This document shows positions 1 to 5,369 of a DNA stretch of 6,405 bases, piece after piece. Below the pieces are notes generated by a model. That model was not told the origin of the DNA. It made no database searches and saw nothing but the letters and a program-made list of their open reading frames with translations. This DNA comes from an uncultured Rhodoferax sp. (GTDB lineage: Bacteria; Pseudomonadota; Gammaproteobacteria; Burkholderiales; Burkholderiaceae_C). The first letter of the stretch is position 1. Each line of letters begins with the position of its first letter. A program made the translations under genes and the position numbers. The DNA is taken from positions 1 to 6,405 of the forward strand of contig CAKZJN010000177.1 in assembly GCA_936943465.1 (NCBI GenBank), read 5' to 3'.

Positions 1-279
1 CTTTTCAACTTTGAACCGCCCGCATCGGAACTGGAGATCAGGGATGCATCACTGCAGTTCATCCGCAAGCTCAGTGGGTTCAATGTGCCTTCCAAAGCAA
101 ATGAAGCAGCGTTTGATCAGGCGGTCCAAGAAGTGGCGGCAAGCGCACGGGTACTGATGCAGTCTCTTGTCACCAACGCGGCGCCACGCAATCGTGAAAT
201 AGAAGCCGCTAAAGCGCGTGCAGCGTCTGCAGCACGATTCGGTGGACAAGACTCCGGTAACTTCAACAATCCAACATGA
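1..279 (+). CDS. DUF2277 family protein, 3' part (start outside window)
   Basis: The reading frame is open from the first base and ends at TGA 277-279, giving 92 residues that begin LFNFEPPASELEIRDASLQF. I recognise the pattern of the DUF2277 family: a short soluble protein with an LFNFEPPA segment near the N-terminus, a central RKLSGFNVPSKANEAAFDQA block, and a tail rich in Ala and Arg (EIEAAKARAASAARFG). Family members usually begin with a short MCRNIKT-like peptide just before LFNF, so only about seven residues should be missing upstream. The GTG at position 85 is internal to the conserved region and is not a credible start. The family has no established biochemical role that I know of, and the sequence shows no signal peptide, membrane segment or obvious catalytic motif. 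The gene is convergent with the P-type ATPase gene, and the two share a short spacer. Confidence 0.85.
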   Translation, partial: LFNFEPPASELEIRDASLQFIRKLSGFNVPSKANEAAFDQAVQEVAASARVLMQSLVTNAAPRNREIEAAKARAASAARFGGQDSGNFNNPT

Positions 280-295
280 CTGCATTGATAATATG

Positions 296-311
296 GTCGG
301 CCGACTTTTTT
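296..311 (+). terminator. weak terminator-like element after the DUF2277 gene
   Basis: The perfect palindrome GTCGGCCGAC (296-305) is followed directly by six T residues (306-311), 17 bases after the DUF2277 stop codon. This is the position and layout of an intrinsic terminator. The stem is very short, however: as RNA it would form only three or four base pairs around a GGCC loop. It may be only weakly active or a chance match. Confidence 0.35.
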
Positions 312-330
312 GGTCCGTATCGATCAATAC

Positions 331-383
331 GATGCCCTAAATTTTTCAGCGCCGCCTGTGAGCGTGAGTCGCTTCAGGGCATC
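331..383. repeat. 8-bp inverted repeat with long loop in the convergent spacer
   Basis: GATGCCCT (331-338) is exactly complementary to AGGGCATC (376-383), 37 bases apart, in the spacer between the convergent DUF2277 and ATPase genes. The loop contains a short hairpin in minus-strand reading, AGCG-ACTCA-CGCT. The element lies 15 bases past the ATPase stop codon, so it could fold at the 3' end of that transcript. It lacks a proper U-run, so terminator or RNA-stabilising function is only a suggestion. Confidence 0.4.
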
Positions 384-397
384 ATTCCACGCTGGTA

Positions 398-2902
398 CTA
401 GATACGCTTGGGGCCAACATCCATCCAGACTTTTGCCAATTGCGAAGGAACAATGGAGGCAATGCCTACCAAGAACGCTGCAGCACACAACAGCGCAGTA
501 GGGGGCCTGAAGGAGAACGCGCTGGAGGCGAACGGCAGGTAAACAATTGCCAATAGGCCTATCGCAGTTGCAAGCAGTATCCAACCCACAATGGGCTTCA
601 AGCCGACGAACATCTGGCGCCATCCAAAATCCGAAGCGCGCAACGGAAAGATCAACGCTGCGTTGGCGACTACCAAAACGATAAAGGCCAGCCCGCGCGA
701 TTCGTCAACGTGGATGCCGGTACCCAGTGCCCAGGCATACGTTAGGAGTACCAAGGCCGTAACCATGGACCCCTGAAGCAAGCTGAGCAGCAACTCTCGT
801 GTAGAGATCAGGCGCTCCTTGGCCGAGCGTGGCGCTTGCTCCATCAGTTTGGCACTGCCCGATTCCGCCTCGAAGACAAACGAGCACGCCGGATCAATGA
901 CCAGTTCCAAAAAGGCAATATGAATCGGAGCCAAAACCAGAGGCAAGCCAAAGCACAGCGGTAACAGGGACAGTCCAATGATGGGGATATGGACTGCGAG
1001 CGTGTAAATCAGGGCCTGGCGCAGATTCGCAAAGATGCGGCGACCCAGGCGAATGGCCGAAACGATGGACGTGAAATCATCGTCCAGCAGAACCAGGGAG
1101 GAGGCCTCTCGGGCTACGTCGGTACCACGCTTACCCATTGCGATGCCAATGTGAGCGGCCTTGAGCGCCGGCGCATCATTCACGCCATCCCCTGTCATGG
1201 CGACGACTTCTTGGTGCCCTTTTAAGGCCTCTACGATGGCGAGCTTTTGTTGCGGCAATACGCGCGCGAAAACATTCGCTTTGCTCAACTTTTCGCGCAA
1301 GGCCTTGGCGTCCAGTTTCTCTAACTCGGACCCCGTAACAACCTCGGCACTGTCTATGCCTGCGGCGGAGGCAATGGCGGCTGCTGTGCGTGGATGGTCC
1401 CCGGTAATCATCACTACGCGAATGCCCGCCTTCAAGCACTCCGCAACGGCGCCTGGCACCTCCGCCCGAAGCGGGTCAGCCAAACCTACCAATCCCACCA
1501 GCTCAAAGCCAAAGTCATGTTGTTCCTCGGGCCAACGTGTGTGAACACTGTGTTTGGCTTTCCCGACCGCCAAGACGCGCAAGCCCTTGTCGGCCATAGC
1601 CAAGGTGTCCTTAGCCAGTCTTCTGCGTTGTTCCTCATCCAGGTGGCAGAGGTCCGCGATCGCCTCGGGAGATCCCTTGCTTGCGACCACATCAAAGTTC
1701 AAGGTTTCATGCCGCCACAGATGGGACATGGCAAGCAGTGCTGAAGACAACTCGTATTCGCGCGCCAATGACCAATCCGGGTGCAAATGGTCTGTGTTGG
1801 CGAGCCACTTTTGGGCCATGCTATGGAAGGCGACCTCCATTGGGTCGTGCGGGTCAACTTCGCTTGCTAAAACCGCGTACTCCACCAATTCACGAAACGC
1901 AGCGGGCATCTCATCTGATGAGTGATCCGCAATATTCAGATTCACCCCCTGTACGCACAACGCTGCCACGGTCATGCGGTTTTCTGTCAGCGTGCCGGTC
2001 TTATCGACGCACAGAACAGTGGTTTCACCCAGGGTCTCAATGGCATTGAGGCGACGGGTCAGCACCCGATGTCGAGAAATGCGCCTTGCACCCAATGCCA
2101 AGAAAATGATCATGATGACGGGAAACTCTTGCGGCAAGAGACCCATGGCCAGCGTGATGCCTGCAAGCAGCGCGTCAAGCCAGTTGCTGCGCAAACTCCA
2201 ATAGAGCAAGGCAAAGGCCAAGCTGACAATGACGCCGATCACTGCCAGTCGCCGGGTGAGCAGGCCAATTTCATCGCGCAATGGTGATGACTCTGGCTGT
2301 ATGTCTTGCAGCGATTTGCCGATGTGGCCCAACTCTGTAGATTGGCCAATGGCGGTGACACGCATCACACCCTGACCACGGACCACCATGGTCCCAGCAA
2401 AAACCTTGCTGTCGCCTGCAAACTTCGCAACCGCCTCAGATTCGCCAGTCAGCATGGACTCATCCACGGCCAGTTCGTGCGCCTGCACTAGCAAACCATC
2501 GGCGGGGATCCGATCCCCCTCTGACAGTATCAAAATGTCCTCGCGAACCACATCACGCCCGGCTATTCGCACCGGTGCGCCATCCCGAATTGCGAGCGCT
2601 CTGGGACTGGACAAATCACGTAGCGCTTCGAGCGCGCTTTCGGTTCGTCGCTCTTGCAGGATCGTGACCACAATGATGACGATGACAAATCCCAGGAGGA
2701 TGATCGCCTCATGCGGATCGCCCATGGACAGATAGATGAGCCCCGCTCCAATGAGCAGCAAGAACATGGGCTCGCGCATGACTTCAAGCGTGATATCCAG
2801 CAGGGTTCTGCTCTGGTTTACTCCCAATTCATTGGGTCCATCCCTCTTGAGGCGATTCAGTGCATCGTTTTGGGATAGACCAACGGGTGATTCGGTAGGC
2901 AC
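398..2902 (-). CDS. Cation-translocating P-type ATPase (P2-like, 834 aa)
   Basis: An inner-membrane pump that couples ATP hydrolysis to cation transport. All core motifs are visible. The actuator loop has TGES at 152-155. The M4 motif is PQEFP at 257-261. The phosphorylation site is DKTGTLT at 300-306, with Asp300 as phospho-acceptor. KGSPE at 409-413 marks the nucleotide-binding domain, and the hinge is TGDGVNDAPALK at 570-581. About ten membrane spans are predicted: 45-60, 64-82, 217-236, 242-271, then six between 630 and 820. An N-terminal cation-ATPase domain (GLSQNDALNRLKRDGPNEL) is present, and there is no heavy-metal CxxC domain. This fits a P2-type, calcium-pump-like architecture rather than a CopA/ZntA type. 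M6 carries Asp670 in LVIDPACS, followed by FEAE. The substrate is unknown. The start is GTG at 2902-2900; an in-frame TGA lies at 2932-2930 with no other ATG or GTG between. Ribosome binding is weak (GGA at 2910-2908). The stop is TAG. It may be the last gene of a minus-strand operon. Confidence 0.95.
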   Translation of the reverse strand: MPTESPVGLSQNDALNRLKRDGPNELGVNQSRTLLDITLEVMREPMFLLLIGAGLIYLSMGDPHEAIILLGFVIVIIVVTILQERRTESALEALRDLSSPRALAIRDGAPVRIAGRDVVREDILILSEGDRIPADGLLVQAHELAVDESMLTGESEAVAKFAGDSKVFAGTMVVRGQGVMRVTAIGQSTELGHIGKSLQDIQPESSPLRDEIGLLTRRLAVIGVIVSLAFALLYWSLRSNWLDALLAGITLAMGLLPQEFPVIMIIFLALGARRISRHRVLTRRLNAIETLGETTVLCVDKTGTLTENRMTVAALCVQGVNLNIADHSSDEMPAAFRELVEYAVLASEVDPHDPMEVAFHSMAQKWLANTDHLHPDWSLAREYELSSALLAMSHLWRHETLNFDVVASKGSPEAIADLCHLDEEQRRRLAKDTLAMADKGLRVLAVGKAKHSVHTRWPEEQHDFGFELVGLVGLADPLRAEVPGAVAECLKAGIRVVMITGDHPRTAAAIASAAGIDSAEVVTGSELEKLDAKALREKLSKANVFARVLPQQKLAIVEALKGHQEVVAMTGDGVNDAPALKAAHIGIAMGKRGTDVAREASSLVLLDDDFTSIVSAIRLGRRIFANLRQALIYTLAVHIPIIGLSLLPLCFGLPLVLAPIHIAFLELVIDPACSFVFEAESGSAKLMEQAPRSAKERLISTRELLLSLLQGSMVTALVLLTYAWALGTGIHVDESRGLAFIVLVVANAALIFPLRASDFGWRQMFVGLKPIVGWILLATAIGLLAIVYLPFASSAFSFRPPTALLCAAAFLVGIASIVPSQLAKVWMDVGPKRI

Positions 2903-2909
2903 ACAATTC

Positions 2910-2918
2910 CAATCAAGT
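2910..2918. promoter_or_regulatory. Isolated CAATCAAGT copy next to the ATPase start codon
   Basis: CAATCAAGT at 2910-2918 is identical to the iterated unit found at 2986-2994 and 2996-3004. It lies seven bases before the ATPase GTG codon, where the ribosome would bind. Its position 76 bp from the array suggests a second operator copy, but one 9-bp match alone could be chance. Confidence 0.35.
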
Positions 2919-2934
2919 AGATCGCATCTTCATC

Positions 2935-2960
2935 GGTCTTGGCAGACCACACCTTGCCAA
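2935..2960 (-). promoter_or_regulatory. Overlapping alternative hairpins in the ATPase leader
   Basis: TTGGCA (2939-2944) pairs with TGCCAA (2955-2960) across a 10-base loop. GGTCT (2935-2939) pairs with AGACC (2944-2948) across a 4-base loop. The two pairings share bases 2939 and 2944, so they cannot both form fully. They lie 33-58 bases before the ATPase start codon. The layout could be a small RNA switch or simply a protein-binding dyad; the stems are only five and six pairs. Confidence 0.3.
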
Positions 2961-2975
2961 TTCACGTTTTGCGGT

Positions 2976-3004
2976 CAATTAAGTGCAATCAAGTGCAATC
3001 AAGT
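2976..3004. repeat. Three 10-bp-phased CAATcAAGT repeats upstream of the ATPase gene
   Basis: CAATTAAGT (2976-2984), CAATCAAGT (2986-2994) and CAATCAAGT (2996-3004) recur with an exact 10-bp period, each followed by G. One period per helical turn puts every copy on the same face of the DNA, as in iterated operators. The array sits between the small membrane gene and the ATPase gene, about 75-100 bp before the ATPase start. It could bind a regulator. Replication slippage of a simple tandem repeat is the alternative, and the C-to-T difference in the first copy argues slightly against very recent slippage. Confidence 0.55.
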
Positions 3005-3013
3005 GCGACGGAT

Positions 3014-3178
3014 TCAGGTCATGTGCCGATTGGAATCTTGTTCGGTTGATGTTGGGTCGCCAGGCATACCACCCAAACTGTACGGAATACTCAAAAAGGC
3101 GGTCGCAGCCATTGGAATCAACGCCATCGCTACAACGCGAAGATAGGCCACTACGAAATTGCGGAGATCTGTATTCAT
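3014..3178 (-). CDS. Small single-span membrane protein, 54 aa
   Basis: The frame encodes 54 residues starting MNTDLRNFVV and ending NRHMT before TGA (3016-3014). Residues about 8-32 (VVAYLRVVAMALIPMAATAF and following) form one hydrophobic span with an Arg near its start. A Gly/Pro turn (SLGGMPGDP) and a polar, mildly acidic tail follow. The ATG at 3178 has a good Shine-Dalgarno, AAGGA (3190-3186), at suitable spacing. A longer reading from a TTG at 3226 lacks such a site and adds a non-hydrophobic leader, so I rejected it. From memory, similar small proteins (an N-terminal FVVAYLRV-like segment, then FLSIPY.LGG.PG) occur in Burkholderiales, but I know no function. It lies 53 bp after the zf-TFIIB gene and 111 bp before the ATPase gene on the same strand, so it could accompany either product. 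Confidence 0.7.
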   Translation of the reverse strand: MNTDLRNFVVAYLRVVAMALIPMAATAFLSIPYSLGGMPGDPTSTEQDSNRHMT

Positions 3179-3184
3179 TGCATG

Positions 3185-3190
3185 TTCCTT
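3185..3190 (-). promoter_or_regulatory. Ribosome binding site that sets the small membrane protein start
   Basis: On the minus strand AAGGAA (3190-3185) precedes the ATG at 3178 by six bases. It supports the 54-residue reading over the 70-residue reading that would begin at a TTG at 3226. Confidence 0.65.
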
Positions 3191-3231
3191 GGATTGATGG
3201 TTAGAAGTAACGCCACATGTTGGCAACGGAC

Positions 3232-3528
3232 TCAGTCAAACAACTCTTGCCAAACCGACTTCTTTCGCGGATTGCCATGGCTGTCGTAGCCGTGTTTGGC
3301 ATCGTGGCCATGCCTTAGGTAGTAGTAGGGCTGATCAGAATGCGCTGATTGCGCGGATGGCGGGGTACTGGCTGTCACTGGCGCTGCATCGCGTGTGCTG
3401 CGCTCAATGATTTTGTCGAGTTCACCTCGGTCTAGCCAAACGCCGCGGCATTGCGGGCAGTAGTCAATTTCGATACCCTGACGCTCTGTCATCAGAAGCT
3501 CAGGCGATGTACATACTGGGCATTTCAT
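3232..3528 (-). CDS. zf-TFIIB (zinc-ribbon) domain protein, 98 aa
   Basis: A small cytoplasmic zinc-ribbon protein. The N-terminal 40 residues carry the family signature: CPVC (Cys3, Cys6), then Cys24 and Cys27 in CPQCRGVWLDRGELDKI. Four cysteines form one Zn site, and the GVWLDRGELD motif is typical of the bacterial zf-TFIIB family. A low-complexity Ala/Ser/Thr/Pro linker follows (about 45-65). The tail has five histidines (63, 73, 75, 79 and 84; RHGHDAKHGYDSHG) and ends KKSVWQELFD, resembling the conserved C-terminal helix of these proteins. The length is normal for the family. The ATG at 3528 has AAGGA (3538-3534) five bases ahead. Its role is unknown. It is divergent from the ZIP transporter gene across 92 bp and first in the minus-strand block with the small membrane protein and the ATPase, so a link to metal or cation balance is inferred from position only. 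Confidence 0.9.
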   Translation of the reverse strand: MKCPVCTSPELLMTERQGIEIDYCPQCRGVWLDRGELDKIIERSTRDAAPVTASTPPSAQSAHSDQPYYYLRHGHDAKHGYDSHGNPRKKSVWQELFD

Positions 3529-3620
3529 TGGAATCCTTAAGGCTTGAAAAAGGTGGTGTGCATAGGATGAGTCCCATACCTATTCATTGTGGATAGAGAT
3601 TGTTAACCTGACCTTATTGC
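3529..3620. promoter_or_regulatory. Divergent promoter region between zf-TFIIB and ZIP genes
   Basis: These 92 bp must hold the start signals for the minus-strand block and for the ZIP gene, unless transcription enters from further away. I see an imperfect dyad, ATAGG (3562-3566) with CCTAT (3579-3583), and the zf-TFIIB Shine-Dalgarno at 3534-3538. On the minus strand TTAACA (3607-3602) resembles a -35 box, but no convincing -10 lies at the right distance. No Shine-Dalgarno precedes the ZIP ATG. No known operator was recognised. Confidence 0.45.
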
Positions 3621-4340
3621 ATGACGACAAGCGACTTAATGACTATGGCGATCCCCGCCGTTGTAGCCCTCCTGGGAGGCGTTTTGGCAGCGGTTTGGAA
3701 ACCCAGCCTTCGGGCACGCAGCCTGATTCAGCACTTTGCGGCTGGTGTGGTGCTAGCAGCGCTTGCCGTGGAATTGCTGCCTGAGATCGAGCGCGAACAC
3801 GCGCCCACATGGGTCCTGATTGGCAGCTTCGCCCTAGGTAGTTTTTTCATGTATGGCATCAAACTCTGGACCCTGCGGCTGGAGCATGCGGCGTTGAGAA
3901 GCGGCGCCACTTCGGGCGCGGGAAGTGGCTTGTTGCTGGCTACCTTCATTGATGTAGCCACCGATGGTTTCATCATTGGTGCGGGTTTTGCTGCGGGCGG
4001 CCAGACAGGGACCATTCTTGCACTGGGACTGTCAGTAGAACTGTTGTTTCTGGGCCTGGCGCTGGCGTCCAATGCCACGTCGGGTCGCCGAATCATTGCA
4101 CTTTCGGGTGCGCTCGGAGTTGCCGTGCTTGTCTTTGCGGTGCTAGGCAGCACGTTACTCACAGGCGCTTCGCATGCTGTGCTCGGTGGAACGTTGGCCT
4201 TCAGTGCCGCAGCCCTGTTGTACCTTGTAACGGAGGAACTGCTGATTGAGGCGCATGAAGTCGAAGAGGAACCGATATCTACCCTGGTACTGTTTGGTGG
4301 ATTTTTGGCGTTCTGGAGTATTCAATTGATCGGTCGATGA
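3621..4340 (+). CDS. ZIP-family metal transporter, 239 aa
   Basis: An integral membrane carrier of the ZIP (ZupT-like) type, normally moving divalent metal ions into the cytoplasm. About seven or eight hydrophobic spans cover residues 8-26, 36-54, 63-82, 103-122, 130-149, 158-180, 187-205 and 220-236. The second span has HFAAGVVLAALAVELLPE (His38, Glu51), matching the H.AAG....E..PE pattern of ZIP proteins. The fourth has FIDVATDGFIIGAGF (Asp111, Asp115), where classical zinc ZIPs have HNxPEG. The fifth has LSVELLFLGLALA (Glu140), where classical members have HEIPHE. The seventh region has TEELLIEAHEVEEE (Glu205, Glu206, His212). The fold assignment is firm; the metal, and even the direction of transport, are open because the metal-site residues differ. 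The start is ATG 3621, the first after an in-frame TGA at 3609; no Shine-Dalgarno is evident, and in-frame ATGs at 3639 and 3645 are alternatives. Confidence 0.85.
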   Translation: MTTSDLMTMAIPAVVALLGGVLAAVWKPSLRARSLIQHFAAGVVLAALAVELLPEIEREHAPTWVLIGSFALGSFFMYGIKLWTLRLEHAALRSGATSGAGSGLLLATFIDVATDGFIIGAGFAAGGQTGTILALGLSVELLFLGLALASNATSGRRIIALSGALGVAVLVFAVLGSTLLTGASHAVLGGTLAFSAAALLYLVTEELLIEAHEVEEEPISTLVLFGGFLAFWSIQLIGR

Positions 4341-4459
4341 TTTCGTCGCCGGCCACGCATCGTTCTGTCGAGGACTTGCTGGACCGGAAACAACAACTGC
4401 TGCCGTGCCATGAAGTGGCAAAGGTGATGGCCTACCCAGGCTTCAAGGCCTGCAACTAA
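4337..4459 (+). CDS. Possible 40-aa ORF overlapping the ZIP stop (ATGA)
   Basis: ATG at 4337-4339 overlaps the ZIP stop TGA (4338-4340), the usual geometry for translational coupling. The frame runs to TAA 4457-4459 and reads MISSPATHRSVEDLLDRKQQ, then LLPCHEVAKVMAYPGFKACN. By my count 29 of 40 third codon positions are G or C, in keeping with real genes in this region. The middle looks like a soluble amphipathic helix, and two cysteines and a histidine near the C-terminus (PCHEV, KAC) could touch metal. I do not recognise it. It may be a genuine small protein, a degraded remnant of a longer gene, or noncoding sequence. No independent Shine-Dalgarno is present, so expression would rely on ribosomes finishing the ZIP gene. 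Confidence 0.35.
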   Translation: MISSPATHRSVEDLLDRKQQLLPCHEVAKVMAYPGFKACN

Positions 4460-4514
4460 GCAGGCTCAATGTGCAACTGGTGGGTGCGGGCGGCCGCTGT
4501 AAGAAAATGGGGGT

Positions 4515-4533
4515 AGGCCGCAAACCGCGGCCT
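4515..4533 (+). promoter_or_regulatory. GC-rich hairpin just upstream of the VTT gene
   Basis: AGGCCGC (4515-4521) and GCGGCCT (4527-4533) form a perfect 7-bp stem with loop AAACC. It is followed by CTTCAGC rather than a T-run, so it is not a standard terminator. It covers the place where a ribosome binding site for an ATG at 4541 would be, which favours the ATG at 4556 as start. A nearby palindrome GCGGCCGC (4490-4497) can pair with either arm, allowing alternative folds. Confidence 0.45.
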
Positions 4534-4555
4534 CTTCAGCATGTTTAGGGACTTC

Positions 4556-5308
4556 ATGAAAGCAAGAGTTAGCGCACCGGCTATCACGGTCATTCTGCTG
4601 ATTGGGTTGGCAGTTACGGCCTACGGCCTCAGCGCTCCGTTGCGAAGCCAAGTGAATGAGGCGGTCGCCATCATGACGCTGTCCGAACCGCAAGTGGCAA
4701 TTGCGGCATTCAAGGAATACCTGCTGGGCTTCGGAGCTTGGGCTGCGGTGGTGTCGGCGGCGCTGATGGTGTTTCAGTCGGTAGCCGCGCCTTTGCCGTC
4801 GTTTGTGGTGACCTTCGCCAATGGCTTGTTGTTTGGCTGGGCCTGGGGTGCCTTGTTGTCATGGACGAGTGCGATGCTGGGCGCGGTGCTTTGCTACGGG
4901 ATTGCCCGCTCCCTGGGTCGCCCGGTGGTGGAGAGATTGGTAGGCAGCAGCACGGCACTGGAAACCTGGGACCTGTTTTTTGCACGCTTTGGTGTGCGGG
5001 CAATTCTGATTGCGCGGCTGCTGCCCTTCGTCTCGTTCGATGTGATCAGCTACGGTGCCGGCCTGACCCGCATGGGGCTCTGGGATTTCCTTTGGGCAAC
5101 CGGTCTGGGCCAACTACCGGCCACGCTGCTGTATTCCTACCTGGGTGAAAACTTAACCGGCTCAATCCGCGTTTTGTTCTGGATCTTCTCCATCACGCTT
5201 GCCATCTTTGTTATTGGGTCCGCGGTCGGGCCGCGCGTGCTGCGAAACATGCGGGCGTCCAAATTCCGCAAGTCCGAGGACGAAAGCGATTCGGCAAAGG
5301 CCCCTTGA
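4556..5308 (+). CDS. TVP38/TMEM64 (VTT/DedA-like) membrane protein, about 250 aa
   Basis: An integral inner-membrane protein of the VTT superfamily (TVP38/TMEM64, related to DedA). Eukaryotic relatives act as lipid scramblases, and bacterial DedA proteins have been tied to lipid-carrier recycling and envelope integrity; the role of this member is not shown. Numbered from the ATG at 4556, a first hydrophobic span lies at 6-25. The VTT core includes FANGLLFG (87-94), GAVLCYGIARSLGR (109-122) and the conserved RLLPFVSFDVISYGAGL (154-170). A last span is near 206-225, and the tail is charged (SKFRKSEDESDSAKAP). The ATG at 4541 would add MFRDF. I prefer 4556 because AGG at 4547-4549 precedes it, whereas the site for 4541 is buried in a GC-rich hairpin; the evidence is modest. 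It shares the strand and direction of the ZIP gene, about 215 bp downstream of it. Confidence 0.9.
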   Translation: MKARVSAPAITVILLIGLAVTAYGLSAPLRSQVNEAVAIMTLSEPQVAIAAFKEYLLGFGAWAAVVSAALMVFQSVAAPLPSFVVTFANGLLFGWAWGALLSWTSAMLGAVLCYGIARSLGRPVVERLVGSSTALETWDLFFARFGVRAILIARLLPFVSFDVISYGAGLTRMGLWDFLWATGLGQLPATLLYSYLGENLTGSIRVLFWIFSITLAIFVIGSAVGPRVLRNMRASKFRKSEDESDSAKAP

Positions 5309-5369
5309 CCGACCAACGCGAGCATGTCGTTTGCGCTGGAAACTGCGCAGGCTGATAGGGCAACGGGGC

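Noticed and set aside
85..279. DUF2277 protein starting at GTG 85
   Set aside because: The frame is open to base 1, and the upstream residues (LFNFEPPA) belong to the family's conserved N-terminal region.
1161..2049. Several plus-strand open frames of 115-127 codons inside the ATPase gene
   Set aside because: They lie opposite conserved ATPase domains, show composition typical of antisense shadow frames and have no family resemblance.
2976..3010. Repeat array considered as a CRISPR or plasmid iteron set
   Set aside because: Units are only 10 bp with no spacers, and no cas or rep gene is nearby.
3014..3226. Longer 70-residue version of the small membrane protein
   Set aside because: It would start at a TTG with no ribosome site, and the added residues are not membrane-like; the ATG at 3178 has a good AAGGA.
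3728..4162. Minus-strand frame of 144 codons opposite the ZIP gene
   Set aside because: Ser/Pro/Ala-rich shadow of the ZIP codons; the ZIP frame has clear membrane spans and motifs.
4437..4452. CAGGC-TTCAAG-GCCTG hairpin as terminator of the ZIP transcript
   Set aside because: Only five pairs, no following T-run, and it lies inside the possible 40-codon ORF.
4738..5148. Plus-strand frame of 136 codons overlapping the VTT gene
   Set aside because: Gly/Cys/Val-rich shadow in another frame; the VTT frame carries the conserved motifs.
5332..5349. TGCGC/GCGCA hairpin after the VTT gene as terminator
   Set aside because: Five-pair stem with an 8-base loop and no T-run; not distinguishable from chance.
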